Of a DNA stretch of 28,778 bases, positions 1 through 6,998 are shown in pieces (the first letter of the stretch is position 1; every line of letters begins with the position of its first letter). The stretch lies in assembly GCA_002409975.1 (NCBI GenBank), contig DHOO01000142.1:3602-32379 (forward strand), written 5' to 3'. Below the pieces are notes generated by a model. That model was not told where the DNA came from. It was given only the letters and a program-made list of their open reading frames with translations, and did not search any database. Both the position numbers and the translations under genes were made by a program. The DNA is from Firmicutes bacterium UBA5388 (GTDB lineage Bacteria > Bacillota > UBA4882 > UBA10575).

Positions 1-60
1 GACGAGCCATGAGCGGTATTTGCCTGATTTTGGGATCTACTCGCAAAGGCTATCATTCAT

Positions 61-93
61 GCGAGCGACGAGTTACGAGCTGCGAGCTGCGAG
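61..93. repeat. degenerate heptamer tandem repeat
   Basis: Four and a half units of 7 bases fit the pattern (G/A)CGAG(C/T)(G/T): GCGAGCG, ACGAGTT, ACGAGCT, GCGAGCT, GCGAG. It lies downstream of the T-box terminator, on the way to the gene off the left edge. The 12-base string acgagttacgag also occurs on the minus strand at the start of the GH2-like gene (near 2590-2602), so this may be a dispersed genomic repeat. No function is visible. Confidence 0.6.
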
Positions 94-135
94 ATGTATT
101 TTCTAAGTTAGGTAAGAAACCTGTTGAAAAATGGT

Positions 136-169
136 TAAAAAAATCTTCCTCCCATTAGGGACGGAAGAT
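136..169 (-). terminator. T-box intrinsic terminator
   Basis: Read on the minus strand, ATCTTCC-G-TCCC pairs with GGGAGGAAGAT across a TAAT loop, with one bulged G, and seven T residues follow. Its 5' arm begins immediately after the T-box core, so it can compete with the antiterminator helix. Confidence 0.93.
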
Positions 170-419
170 CCGCGGTACCACCCTATTTCTGTGCCGCCTC
201 TGGGCAACACACTTAGTAAGTGTTCTGTCTTAGCGACAAAACACTTCCTCATAACGCAAGGACCGACTGAGTATACTCCCTCTTTCTACCCAGCAACTCC
301 GGGGCGACCTTCAACCGTCATTAGCGCCGGACTCGCACCACTCGCCGACTCTCTTTAGCCTGCTCCGGTTTACTCCTCCCCATCATCGTCTTTAAATATA
401 TTCGATAAAAGAATATTTA
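136..419 (-). promoter_or_regulatory. T-box leader (tRNA-sensing riboswitch)
   Basis: On the minus strand the leader contains the T-box core AGGGTGGTACCGCG (complement of 171-184), which pairs with the acceptor end of uncharged tRNA. Further upstream is the Stem I distal hallmark AGAGAGTCGG followed by GTGGTGCGAGTCCGG, and at the 5' side GATGGGGAGGAGTAAA. The T-box core is followed at once by a terminator, so this is a transcription-attenuating type. The regulated gene lies to the left of position 1; by family it would be an aminoacyl-tRNA synthetase or an amino-acid synthesis or uptake gene. I could not fix the specifier codon by eye, so the amino acid is undecided. Confidence 0.95.
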
Positions 420-425
420 TTACCT

Positions 426-454
426 AATATAACTGCAACCCCGAGTTTTGTCAA
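426..454 (-). promoter_or_regulatory. sigma-A promoter of the T-box leader
   Basis: On the minus strand there is a perfect -35 TTGACA (complement of 449-454), a 17-base spacer and -10 TATATT (complement of 426-431). Transcription would start near 419, just before the T-box Stem I. It is close to consensus and correctly placed. Confidence 0.9.
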
Positions 455-504
455 GAGTATTATTATAAATAACTATTTTGATAGCAACCAACTAAGTTAT
501 TTGG

Positions 505-551
505 GCTAATTATGTCGTGACCTCAAATTAAGGTAACAACGCAATTAGCTT
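505..551. repeat. 39-bp dispersed repeat, copy 1
   Basis: Positions 513-551 match 2803-2841 at 36 of 39 bases in the same orientation; both begin tgtcgtgacctcaaattaa. This copy also has 7-bp inverted ends GCTAATT (505-511) and AATTAGC (543-549). Its right end runs into the 3' end of the GH2-like gene, supplying that gene's stop codon and last serine codon. Confidence 0.75.
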
Positions 552-2608
552 TCTTCAGATTTAATTTGATAAATATTCTCGATGTTTTCCCCCTTGTCCT
601 CCCAGGTTAAATTAAGGTTATATACTCCTTTCATCATCAACATTACTGAAACCTCCCCTAAAACTCTGGTTTCCTCATCGGACAGGGGTGTAACCGTCCA
701 TTGCCCCTTCCAAACCAGTTGTCCGCGAGGATCGGTCAGACGCGCCTTGACAGGGATCACCGGTAGATCGGGCCCTTTGCGATCGTTACTAAAACAGATG
801 GGAAATTGGAGTACTGTCCGCTCGCGATAATACTCTCTCGGTAGTAAAGCAAAGACATAGACCGGGCGGTAACAAAGGGCGACCATCTTAAAGCTCTCTT
901 TAGGAGTTCCACGGCAGTCAACGACTGACCAGAAGGCCCCAGGAATTAGGTCACGGAAACAAAATAGGAGCATCCCACCTGTAGGTCTATATTTATGGAA
1001 CCGGAGCCGATCAATATAAAATCTTAAGGCTTCCCCCTGTTCGCGCTGGCTCAGAGCTTTTAATTCTTCCTGAGTTTTACACTGTTTCCAAGAAGTCGGG
1101 AGATAGTCGGTCCTGACTAATATTTGTTGGTCTTCATCCTGCTCCTCCGGGTTAAAACTGCTCCGCCCAAACCAGGAAACAAAGCGAATAAATCGTTTTC
1201 TTAAGCCTTGACGAAACTGGTCAAACTTAAAGATCTCTGTTGGAAATTGAAAATTAAACCCCGTATCTGCCGACGCAAAGAAAGACTGCGAACCGGAGAG
1301 GGGAATTACCGGTCGACCAGGATCAAGCTCTCCTAAACGCGCCGCTAATTTCTCTAGTTGAGGTCGGAAAACCGGTCTTATCCGCTCCTGACGCTCTTCG
1401 TAACCGCTTTGATTGCAAATCGTCCACAAAACAACCGCGGGGTGATTTCCTAAAGAGCGAAACATCTCCTCAAGCTGATGAAAAACTCCGGTAAGGTGAG
1501 AAAAAGAGTAATTGGAGTTTACCGGGAAATCCTGCCAGACTAAAATGCCTGCTTCATCCATCGCCTGGTAAAACCCTGGGGTTTCTATATGTTTATAACA
1601 TCTGACCATGTTTTGGTGACTCTCTTTTAAGAGCGCGATCTCGGCGCCGTAAGCTTCTTGATCCAATTTACTCAAGAATAAAGCGGGGGGAAGATAATTA
1701 CTCCCTTTAATTAATAATCGTTCGCCATTTAAGTAAGGGATCAGATTTTTTAACTCAAAGCTTCTAATCCCAAAAACCGAATCGATCCGGTCCCAAGTTT
1801 CCTCTTTGGCTTCCAGTAACAGGGTAACGCGATAAAGATTAGGCGAACCCACATCCCATGTCTGCCAAGGTTTGACCCCTTTAAGCTCCAACTGATGTTT
1901 AAAGATGTTCTCCCCTTTTTGCACGGTAAGAGAATATTCTTGGGTAAACTCTGCTCCCTTAAAATTACCAGGACTTAATCTAAACTTAACAACAATTTCA
2001 GTGGCTAATGTGGAGTAAATCTCCATGGTCAAGGTAAGGATGGCTTCATTACCATTCAGTTGATCAGTTCTCAGGTTCCAACTCTCGATCAATGCCGGAC
2101 CGCTACTTAAAATCCGAATCGGTTGCCAGATACCGCCGGGGTTATAGTTTTCCGGAAAGGCCGGGTGGCCGGAGAAGACTCCGGTCAACATGGCGCTTGA
2201 TTCTTCAGCCTCCGGTGATTCTACTTCCAGAATTAAAAGATTATTTTCTCTCAGATAAGGGGTTATATTAAAATGAGTAGGATAAAAATAGCCCTCCCTC
2301 CCACCTAAAGCATAGTTATTAAGGTAAACGCGATACTTGTAGAAGATCCCACCAATCTCGAGGCGATAAACCCGATCTGACTTCGGTGAAAAAGCAAAAC
2401 TTTTACGGTAGACCATTTTTCCGGCATAGTTGGGAAAAGAGCCGCTCTCCTGCCACTGAGCAGGAATCTCCTGTGTCACCCAGCCTTCTTTAGGCGCCGC
2501 CTCACTCGACCATAGACTACTAAACTCCGCGACCGGGTGCAATTCCCATGTCCCGTTTAAGTCTATCTTTTCTAACAATCTGCTCCCCCCTCGTAACTCG
2601 TTGCTCAT
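545..2608 (-). CDS. GH2-fold protein, probable pseudo-glycosidase
   Basis: This 687-residue protein has the glycoside hydrolase family 2 layout. A jelly-roll sugar-binding domain (about 15-170) contains LNGTW and later NPGGIWQPI. An immunoglobulin-like sandwich covers about 180-285, and a TIM-barrel region runs from YLNGERLLIKGSNY (about 292). There is no signal peptide, so it should be cytoplasmic. The acid/base motif normally reads NHPxxxxW...NE; here it is NHPAVVLWTICNQ, giving Gln at 400. The nucleophile motif, usually close to FVSEFGxQS, reads FVSWFGRSS, giving Trp at 479. Both catalytic glutamates therefore seem absent, and I would not call it an active beta-galactosidase, mannosidase or glucuronidase without testing. 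It is a lone gene with no sugar operon around it. The ATG at 2608 has no clear ribosome-binding site; a TTG at 2578 follows a GGGGGGAG stretch (4-base gap) and is a plausible alternative start. No terminator is evident after it. Confidence 0.8.
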   Translation of the reverse strand: MSNELRGGSRLLEKIDLNGTWELHPVAEFSSLWSSEAAPKEGWVTQEIPAQWQESGSFPNYAGKMVYRKSFAFSPKSDRVYRLEIGGIFYKYRVYLNNYALGGREGYFYPTHFNITPYLRENNLLILEVESPEAEESSAMLTGVFSGHPAFPENYNPGGIWQPIRILSSGPALIESWNLRTDQLNGNEAILTLTMEIYSTLATEIVVKFRLSPGNFKGAEFTQEYSLTVQKGENIFKHQLELKGVKPWQTWDVGSPNLYRVTLLLEAKEETWDRIDSVFGIRSFELKNLIPYLNGERLLIKGSNYLPPALFLSKLDQEAYGAEIALLKESHQNMVRCYKHIETPGFYQAMDEAGILVWQDFPVNSNYSFSHLTGVFHQLEEMFRSLGNHPAVVLWTICNQSGYEERQERIRPVFRPQLEKLAARLGELDPGRPVIPLSGSQSFFASADTGFNFQFPTEIFKFDQFRQGLRKRFIRFVSWFGRSSFNPEEQDEDQQILVRTDYLPTSWKQCKTQEELKALSQREQGEALRFYIDRLRFHKYRPTGGMLLFCFRDLIPGAFWSVVDCRGTPKESFKMVALCYRPVYVFALLPREYYRERTVLQFPICFSNDRKGPDLPVIPVKARLTDPRGQLVWKGQWTVTPLSDEETRVLGEVSVMLMMKGVYNLNLTWEDKGENIENIYQIKSEES

Positions 2609-2648
2609 CGCTTACCAATCAACTATGTTAACCTTTTGGCCAAGCAGG

Positions 2649-2841
2649 GCTAATTGCGTTATTTCCAGATTCAACTATCACGCCACCATATATTGATAGC
2701 CTGTTTAAAGAATGCCTTAGATGCTTGTCGATTCATCCGGCTCATGTTTTGTTACTAGATGGTAGCCAGATGAACGACTTACAAGCAACACACTATATAT
2801 TCTGTCGTGACCTCAAATTAAAGCAACAACGCGATTAGCTT
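2649..2841. repeat. possible degenerate mobile fragment bounded by inverted ends
   Basis: The left end GCTAATTGCGTT (2649-2660) is the inverse of the right end, whose complement reads GCTAATCGCGTT (one mismatch). The right part, 2803-2841, is copy 2 of the 39-bp repeat found at 513-551. The piece is about 193 bp, too short for a transposase gene. It could be a miniature element or the remains of one. No target-site duplication is clear. Confidence 0.4.
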
Positions 2842-3054
2842 AAGTGGAGGTTAATGTTGACGACTATTTAGTTAATTTGGCATTTGACTTGCAATTTCCT
2901 CTATAAATTCTTATAATTTTTATAATCTGAGAAAATTGCATAATTACTTAGGCTTCTATTTAACCACAATATATAGTGAACCAAAAAAAGCATACATGAA
3001 GTGAAATTTAACTTTTATCCAGTGTCAACGTCTTACTATATCTTATGAGTTGAG
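2842..3054. other. AT-rich intergenic stretch, nothing recognised
   Basis: This stretch lies between the repeat fragment and the end of thiQ. I see no gene and no U-tailed hairpin that would end the thi operon. It is AT-rich with scattered TATA-like words, none with a well-spaced -35 partner. Confidence 0.5.
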
Positions 3055-4107
3055 TTAGGAGTTTATGGGGATTAGTTTAATTTTTCCCTTTTTGGGAGTA
3101 AGTTTAAGGAACTGTCCTTTGTGCAGACCTTGTTGTTCTTTACTAACGTTTATTTTTAACACTAATTCCTTGGCGATTTTAACTTCTAAATAATAACCAT
3201 AACCCAGATACTCCAGGGTGATCAGCTGTCCTTCAAAAATTGCCTCCCCGGAAGTGATGACTAAATCTTCTGGTCTGATCATTAAGAGATATGTTCCTGG
3301 TTCTTCTCCCCGAGTGGCAGGATGGAGAAAACTGTGGCCAGCTTGTGGGTTGATTGTTAACTTTCCGGCAGTCGTTTCTACGTGACAAGGGATTAAGTTA
3401 GCATCGCCTAAAAATTTGGCGACAAAAGGATGAGCAGGGTTATTATATACTTCGACCGCTGTCCCCATCTGGATAATGCGTCCGTTGTTCATTACTGCCA
3501 GCCGTTCTGAAAGGGAAAGGGCCTCTTCTTGCTGGTGTGTGACGAAGATGGTGGTAAATCCCAATCTTTCCTGTAGATCCCGGAGTTCCCGGCGTAAACG
3601 CCGTCTCAACCCATAATCTAAAGCTGAGAAAGGCTCATCCAACAAAAGCAGAAAGGGTTCCGGAGCTAACGCCCGGGCAAGCGCGACCCGTTGACGTTCT
3701 CCGCCGGACAGCTCCTGGATACTCCTCTTCCTCAACTCCTCAAGTTCGAAAAGCGCCAGCAGTTCCTTGACTCTGGCGCTCCGCTGACTGCCGGGAAGGC
3801 GCTTCACCCTTAAACCATATTCAATATTTCCCGTTACCGTCAAGTGAGGGAAGAGGGCATAATCTTGAAAGACAAAACCGATCCTTCTCTCCACCGGGGA
3901 AACAGCAGTCAGATCAGAGCCCGCTAAGATAATCCTCCCGCGATCCGGACGTTCTAAACCAGAGATTAAGCGGAGAAGCGTGGTTTTTCCGCAACCGCTG
4001 GGACCAACCAGAGAAAAAAACTCCCCTTCCCCTACAGTTAAATCTGCTTGAATTTGAAAACCAGGGTAGTTCTTTTCCACATCAATCTGTAAAAAGTTCT
4101 TTTTCAT
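3055..4107 (-). CDS. thiQ: thiamine ABC transporter, ATP-binding subunit
   Basis: This is the ATPase that powers the ThiBPQ importer at the inner face of the cytoplasmic membrane. The 350-residue protein has Walker A GPSGCGKT (35-42), Q-loop VFQDYALFPH (Gln81), signature LSGGERQR (133-140), Walker B LLLLDEP (153-159) and the H-loop in VTHQQEE. At 350 residues it is well over the roughly 230 of enterobacterial ThiQ; the extra C-terminal part (about 235-350) looks like a TOBE regulatory domain, as in FbpC or PotA. The substrate assignment rests on the ThiB-like partner and the TPP riboswitch upstream, not on the ATPase itself. A GGGAG ribosome-binding site precedes the ATG. It is the last gene of the operon, 28 bases after thiP. 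Confidence 0.88.
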   Translation of the reverse strand: MKKNFLQIDVEKNYPGFQIQADLTVGEGEFFSLVGPSGCGKTTLLRLISGLERPDRGRIILAGSDLTAVSPVERRIGFVFQDYALFPHLTVTGNIEYGLRVKRLPGSQRSARVKELLALFELEELRKRSIQELSGGERQRVALARALAPEPFLLLLDEPFSALDYGLRRRLRRELRDLQERLGFTTIFVTHQQEEALSLSERLAVMNNGRIIQMGTAVEVYNNPAHPFVAKFLGDANLIPCHVETTAGKLTINPQAGHSFLHPATRGEEPGTYLLMIRPEDLVITSGEAIFEGQLITLEYLGYGYYLEVKIAKELVLKINVSKEQQGLHKGQFLKLTPKKGKIKLIPINS

Positions 4108-4135
4108 CTTGTTCTCCCATATGAATTGTACATTA

Positions 4136-5767
4136 TTATGGCAATTCCTTGAGGTAACAATTACCCCCCTCGATTAGAGAAAAAAGTAATACTGATAACA
4201 GGATAAAGACTGTTCCCAAAGCAGTGGCCAGAGGAAAATGATAATGTCCAATTAAACGATAGACCGCTACCGAAAGGGTAACCAGTTTCCCCTGTCCCAA
4301 CGTTAATACTGCGGCCAGATCCCCTAAAGAGAGCGCTATTCCATAGGCGAAAGCGCTGCCCAGGGCTTTCCTCATGAGAGGTAATTCTACAGTCATAAAA
4401 AGCTCATAGCCGGAAGCCCCTAACAACCCGGCAGCCTCGAGCAGTTCCTCCCCCATCTCTCGTCGGGCCGTTCGCAGGATGGAATAAACCAAAGGAAAAG
4501 CTAAAAAGATCTGCGCCCAAAGGACTAAAACCGATGAAGGTAGGAACCGACCAGTAAGGTTCATCAAGCCAAAGGAAAAGGTGAGAAAAGATATACCCAT
4601 TGGTAACTGTAGCCAGAGGTCGAAGGTATCCCATCGCAACCTTCTTCGTTTTCTTGCTAACAGATAAGCCAGGACTAGCGTTATCAAGGCCACTGTTCCA
4701 GAGAGTGTAACACTAGTTAATAACACCGTAACCAACCGTTTTCCAGCCGCAAATCTAAAACCCTCCCCCAGCAGGAGGCGGTAGTTGTTAATAGTCCAAG
4801 CGCCCGTCGGCAGACCACGACTTTTAAAAGAACGAATTAACACTAACAGGACCGGTAGGATAAAGAAAATTAACGCTAGCGCCAGATATAAGAGGAAGAA
4901 AAGAACAGCTTGTGGTTGCTTTTTCAGTTTCAAAGTCGGTAAGGGACTGGCCACCCCGGTTTGACGTTGGGCGATCCTTCCCGTCCAGCTTTGCAGTGAT
5001 AATACCCCGGCCAGTAATAACAGTTGGCAAGTAGCCAACAGACTGGCGCGGTCAAAATTAAGTTTATGATTATATTCAATATAAATTAATACTTCAAAGG
5101 TTTGGTATAAATACCCTCCCAAGACCAAAACCACCGTAAAACTGAGGAAGGAGTAAAGAAATACTAAGGTAAAAAGATAACCAATAGTCGGCAAGAGGAG
5201 GGGAAAGGTGACCCGCCACCAAGTCTCCAACTTCCCCGCCCCTAATGTAATGGAAGCCTCCTCAAGCTTTGGACTAAGCCGCTCCCAGCGTTCGCCAAGC
5301 ATCCGCAGACAAAACGAGAAGTTATAAAAAACATGGGTTAAGACGATTCCCTTAAAACCATACAATCCAGAGAAGGCCAACTTTTTCCCAGGGAAAAGTT
5401 GGGACAACAGCTGGTTAAAAGCTCCATTACGACCATAAAAAACTACCATGCTAAGGACGGCAAGAATCCCAGGAAGCATAAACGGGAGCACCATTATACT
5501 ACGGAGTAGACGTTTTCCCGGAAAATGATATCTGCCAAAAAAATAAGCGCCCGGTAAAGCAAGGAATAAACTGAAGAGGGCGCTTAATAGGGCCTGTTTA
5601 GTGGTGAAGGTCAAAACTTTGATAAATAAATCAGACCCTAAAAAACTCAGGATCTCCGTCAAGGCGTTCTTGCGCAGGAACGCCCTACTTAACACGGATA
5701 AAACCGGAAGGTAGAAGAGACTAACCAGCACAAAAAATAAGAACGGTCTCTGCTTATTGGTATTCAT
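4136..5767 (-). CDS. thiP: thiamine ABC transporter, fused permease
   Basis: This is a membrane permease with two transmembrane domains fused in one chain, as in ThiP and FbpB. It has about 12 hydrophobic segments. There are two ABC-coupling EAA loops: EASITLGAGKLETWWRVTFP in the first half and EAAGLLGASGYELFMTVELP in the second. These are the ThiQ docking sites. I chose the ATG at 5767 (543 residues, starting MNTNKQRPF) because AGGGAGG stands 5 bases upstream. A longer frame back to 5827 would overlap thiB and lacks such a site. The gene sits 35 bases after thiB and 28 bases before thiQ. Confidence 0.9.
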   Translation of the reverse strand: MNTNKQRPFLFFVLVSLFYLPVLSVLSRAFLRKNALTEILSFLGSDLFIKVLTFTTKQALLSALFSLFLALPGAYFFGRYHFPGKRLLRSIMVLPFMLPGILAVLSMVVFYGRNGAFNQLLSQLFPGKKLAFSGLYGFKGIVLTHVFYNFSFCLRMLGERWERLSPKLEEASITLGAGKLETWWRVTFPLLLPTIGYLFTLVFLYSFLSFTVVLVLGGYLYQTFEVLIYIEYNHKLNFDRASLLATCQLLLLAGVLSLQSWTGRIAQRQTGVASPLPTLKLKKQPQAVLFFLLYLALALIFFILPVLLVLIRSFKSRGLPTGAWTINNYRLLLGEGFRFAAGKRLVTVLLTSVTLSGTVALITLVLAYLLARKRRRLRWDTFDLWLQLPMGISFLTFSFGLMNLTGRFLPSSVLVLWAQIFLAFPLVYSILRTARREMGEELLEAAGLLGASGYELFMTVELPLMRKALGSAFAYGIALSLGDLAAVLTLGQGKLVTLSVAVYRLIGHYHFPLATALGTVFILLSVLLFSLIEGGNCYLKELP

Positions 5768-5802
5768 ACTCTCCTCCCTTTCGCTTCTTCTACGGAGAAA
5801 GT

Positions 5803-6807
5803 TCATTCGTTGAGCGCTTGTTCCCATTCCGCCAACCAGCGGTCCAAGTTGGCTTCGACTTTCTCAGGTGGTAGATTAAAGAGCTTCTCGGTCTGAGCGG
5901 CTACGCGGAAACTCTCCGGTAATTCTAAATCAGTCCGCACCGGATACATAAACTGCGTCTCCGGGATTAAACTCTGAAAAGCTTCGGATAGGACATAATC
6001 CACCAACAGCCGAGCATTTTTTAGATTATCGGTATTTTTAATAATGCCTACCCCTTCAATCTGCGCATAAGCTCCTTCATCAAGAACTAAGGCTTTATAC
6101 CTTTCTGTCTGATCATATACCAGGTGATAGACCGGGCTGGCTCCATAGGAAAGCACCATCGGCGCCTCACCACTGGTAAAGATCCCGTAAGCCTCATCCC
6201 AACTCGGAGTAATGGTGAGGAGATTTTCCTTTAAGGCTCGCCAGTAATCCAGATAACCCTCTTCCCCAAAGAGAGAGATCGTCGTTAGCAAAAAGATCTG
6301 CCCGGGAGAGGAGGTTAAGGGATTCTCTACCACAATCAACCCCTTGTAATCAGGAGCCAGCAGATCCCGGTGGGTAGTTGGCACTTGTTGTAAGCGTTCA
6401 CTATCATAGTTGAAAACAATGTACCCATAATCAAAGGGGGTTAAGTTAAATTGAGGGTCAAAAATTAAATCTTTCCTGAGCTTTTCCACCTCTTGTGGCT
6501 TATAGGGCTGCAGTACTTCTAAAGCTAAAGCTTTGGGTAAATAGTTATTATCCAAGCCAATAACCACATCAGCCTGAGGACTTTTTTTCTCTTGAACTAA
6601 CTGGTTGAGCAGGGGACCGGTGTTGGAAAACGATTTAAATTCTACCTTTACCCGGTGTTCTTGTTGAAAGTGAGCGGTTATCTTCTCAATCAAAGCAGTC
6701 GGAAAACTAGAATAGGTATAAACCGTCAGCGGCTTCTCCTCTTTTCGTAGGCAACCGCTCACCGTTAGGAACAAAACCAATAATAGAAAGACCTTTTTGT
6801 TTTTCAA
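5803..6807 (-). CDS. thiB: thiamine-binding lipoprotein
   Basis: This is the solute-binding protein that delivers thiamine (or its phosphates) to ThiPQ. The 334-residue protein starts with a lipoprotein signal, with lipobox TVSGC (Cys19). Passages typical of ThiB are visible: VVIGLDNNYLP, LTPFDYGYIVFNYD, NPLTSSPGQIFLL, SWDEAYGIFTSGEAPMVLSY and a YAQIEG segment. The start is a TTG preceded by AAAGGAGGAG at good spacing. It is the first gene of the operon and lies directly downstream of a TPP riboswitch with a terminator, which supports thiamine as ligand over iron or polyamines. With an outer membrane likely, it would face the periplasm anchored to the inner membrane. Confidence 0.92.
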   Translation of the reverse strand: MKNKKVFLLLVLFLTVSGCLRKEEKPLTVYTYSSFPTALIEKITAHFQQEHRVKVEFKSFSNTGPLLNQLVQEKKSPQADVVIGLDNNYLPKALALEVLQPYKPQEVEKLRKDLIFDPQFNLTPFDYGYIVFNYDSERLQQVPTTHRDLLAPDYKGLIVVENPLTSSPGQIFLLTTISLFGEEGYLDYWRALKENLLTITPSWDEAYGIFTSGEAPMVLSYGASPVYHLVYDQTERYKALVLDEGAYAQIEGVGIIKNTDNLKNARLLVDYVLSEAFQSLIPETQFMYPVRTDLELPESFRVAAQTEKLFNLPPEKVEANLDRWLAEWEQALNE

Positions 6808-6851
6808 TAGAAACTCCTCCTTTGCGGTCGTGCCCCAGACGAAAGCCGATT

Positions 6852-6876
6852 AAAGAAAAATCCCCGGAAAGGGGAT
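6852..6876 (-). terminator. TPP-riboswitch terminator
   Basis: On the minus strand ATCCCC, a short TTTCC loop and GGGGAT are followed by a T-rich run (complement of 6852-6860). It lies between the aptamer and thiB, as expected for transcriptional OFF control. Confidence 0.9.
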
Positions 6877-6879
6877 CAC

Positions 6880-6960
6880 AAGATTCACTTCCCTACGCCG
6901 GCATTACCCGGATCAGGTTCTAAGGGTATAATCTCAGCTCGTCCAGAGCACCCCTCTTAA
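6880..6960 (-). promoter_or_regulatory. TPP riboswitch aptamer (THI element)
   Basis: The minus strand carries the diagnostic pieces in order: GGGGTGCTCTGGACG, GCTGAGATTATACCCTTAG, AACCTGATCCGGGTAATG and CCGGCGTAGGGAAGTG. AAGA at the 5' edge can pair with TCTT at the 3' edge as P1. TPP binding should favour the terminator immediately downstream and lower thiBPQ expression. Confidence 0.97.
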
Positions 6961-6969
6961 TTTATACAC

Positions 6970-6998
6970 ATAATACCATAAATTATACCAAAGAGCAA
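6970..6998 (-). promoter_or_regulatory. likely thiBPQ promoter inside the ispDF end
   Basis: On the minus strand there is -35 TTGCTC (complement of 6993-6998), a 17-base spacer and an extended -10 TGGTATTAT (hexamer complement of 6970-6975). The start would be near 6963, directly before the aptamer. The -35 lies within the last codons of ispDF. Confidence 0.65.

Noticed and set aside
131..358. Plus-strand open frame of 75 codons
   Set aside because: It runs antisense through the T-box leader and terminator, and RNA structure explains the sequence fully.
582..830. Plus-strand frame of 82 codons
   Set aside because: It is antisense to the GH2-like gene with no family features and no ribosome-binding site.
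2880..2930. Plus-strand TTGACT with downstream TATAAT-like words
   Set aside because: The spacing is 12 or 22 bases and there is no plus-strand gene to serve.
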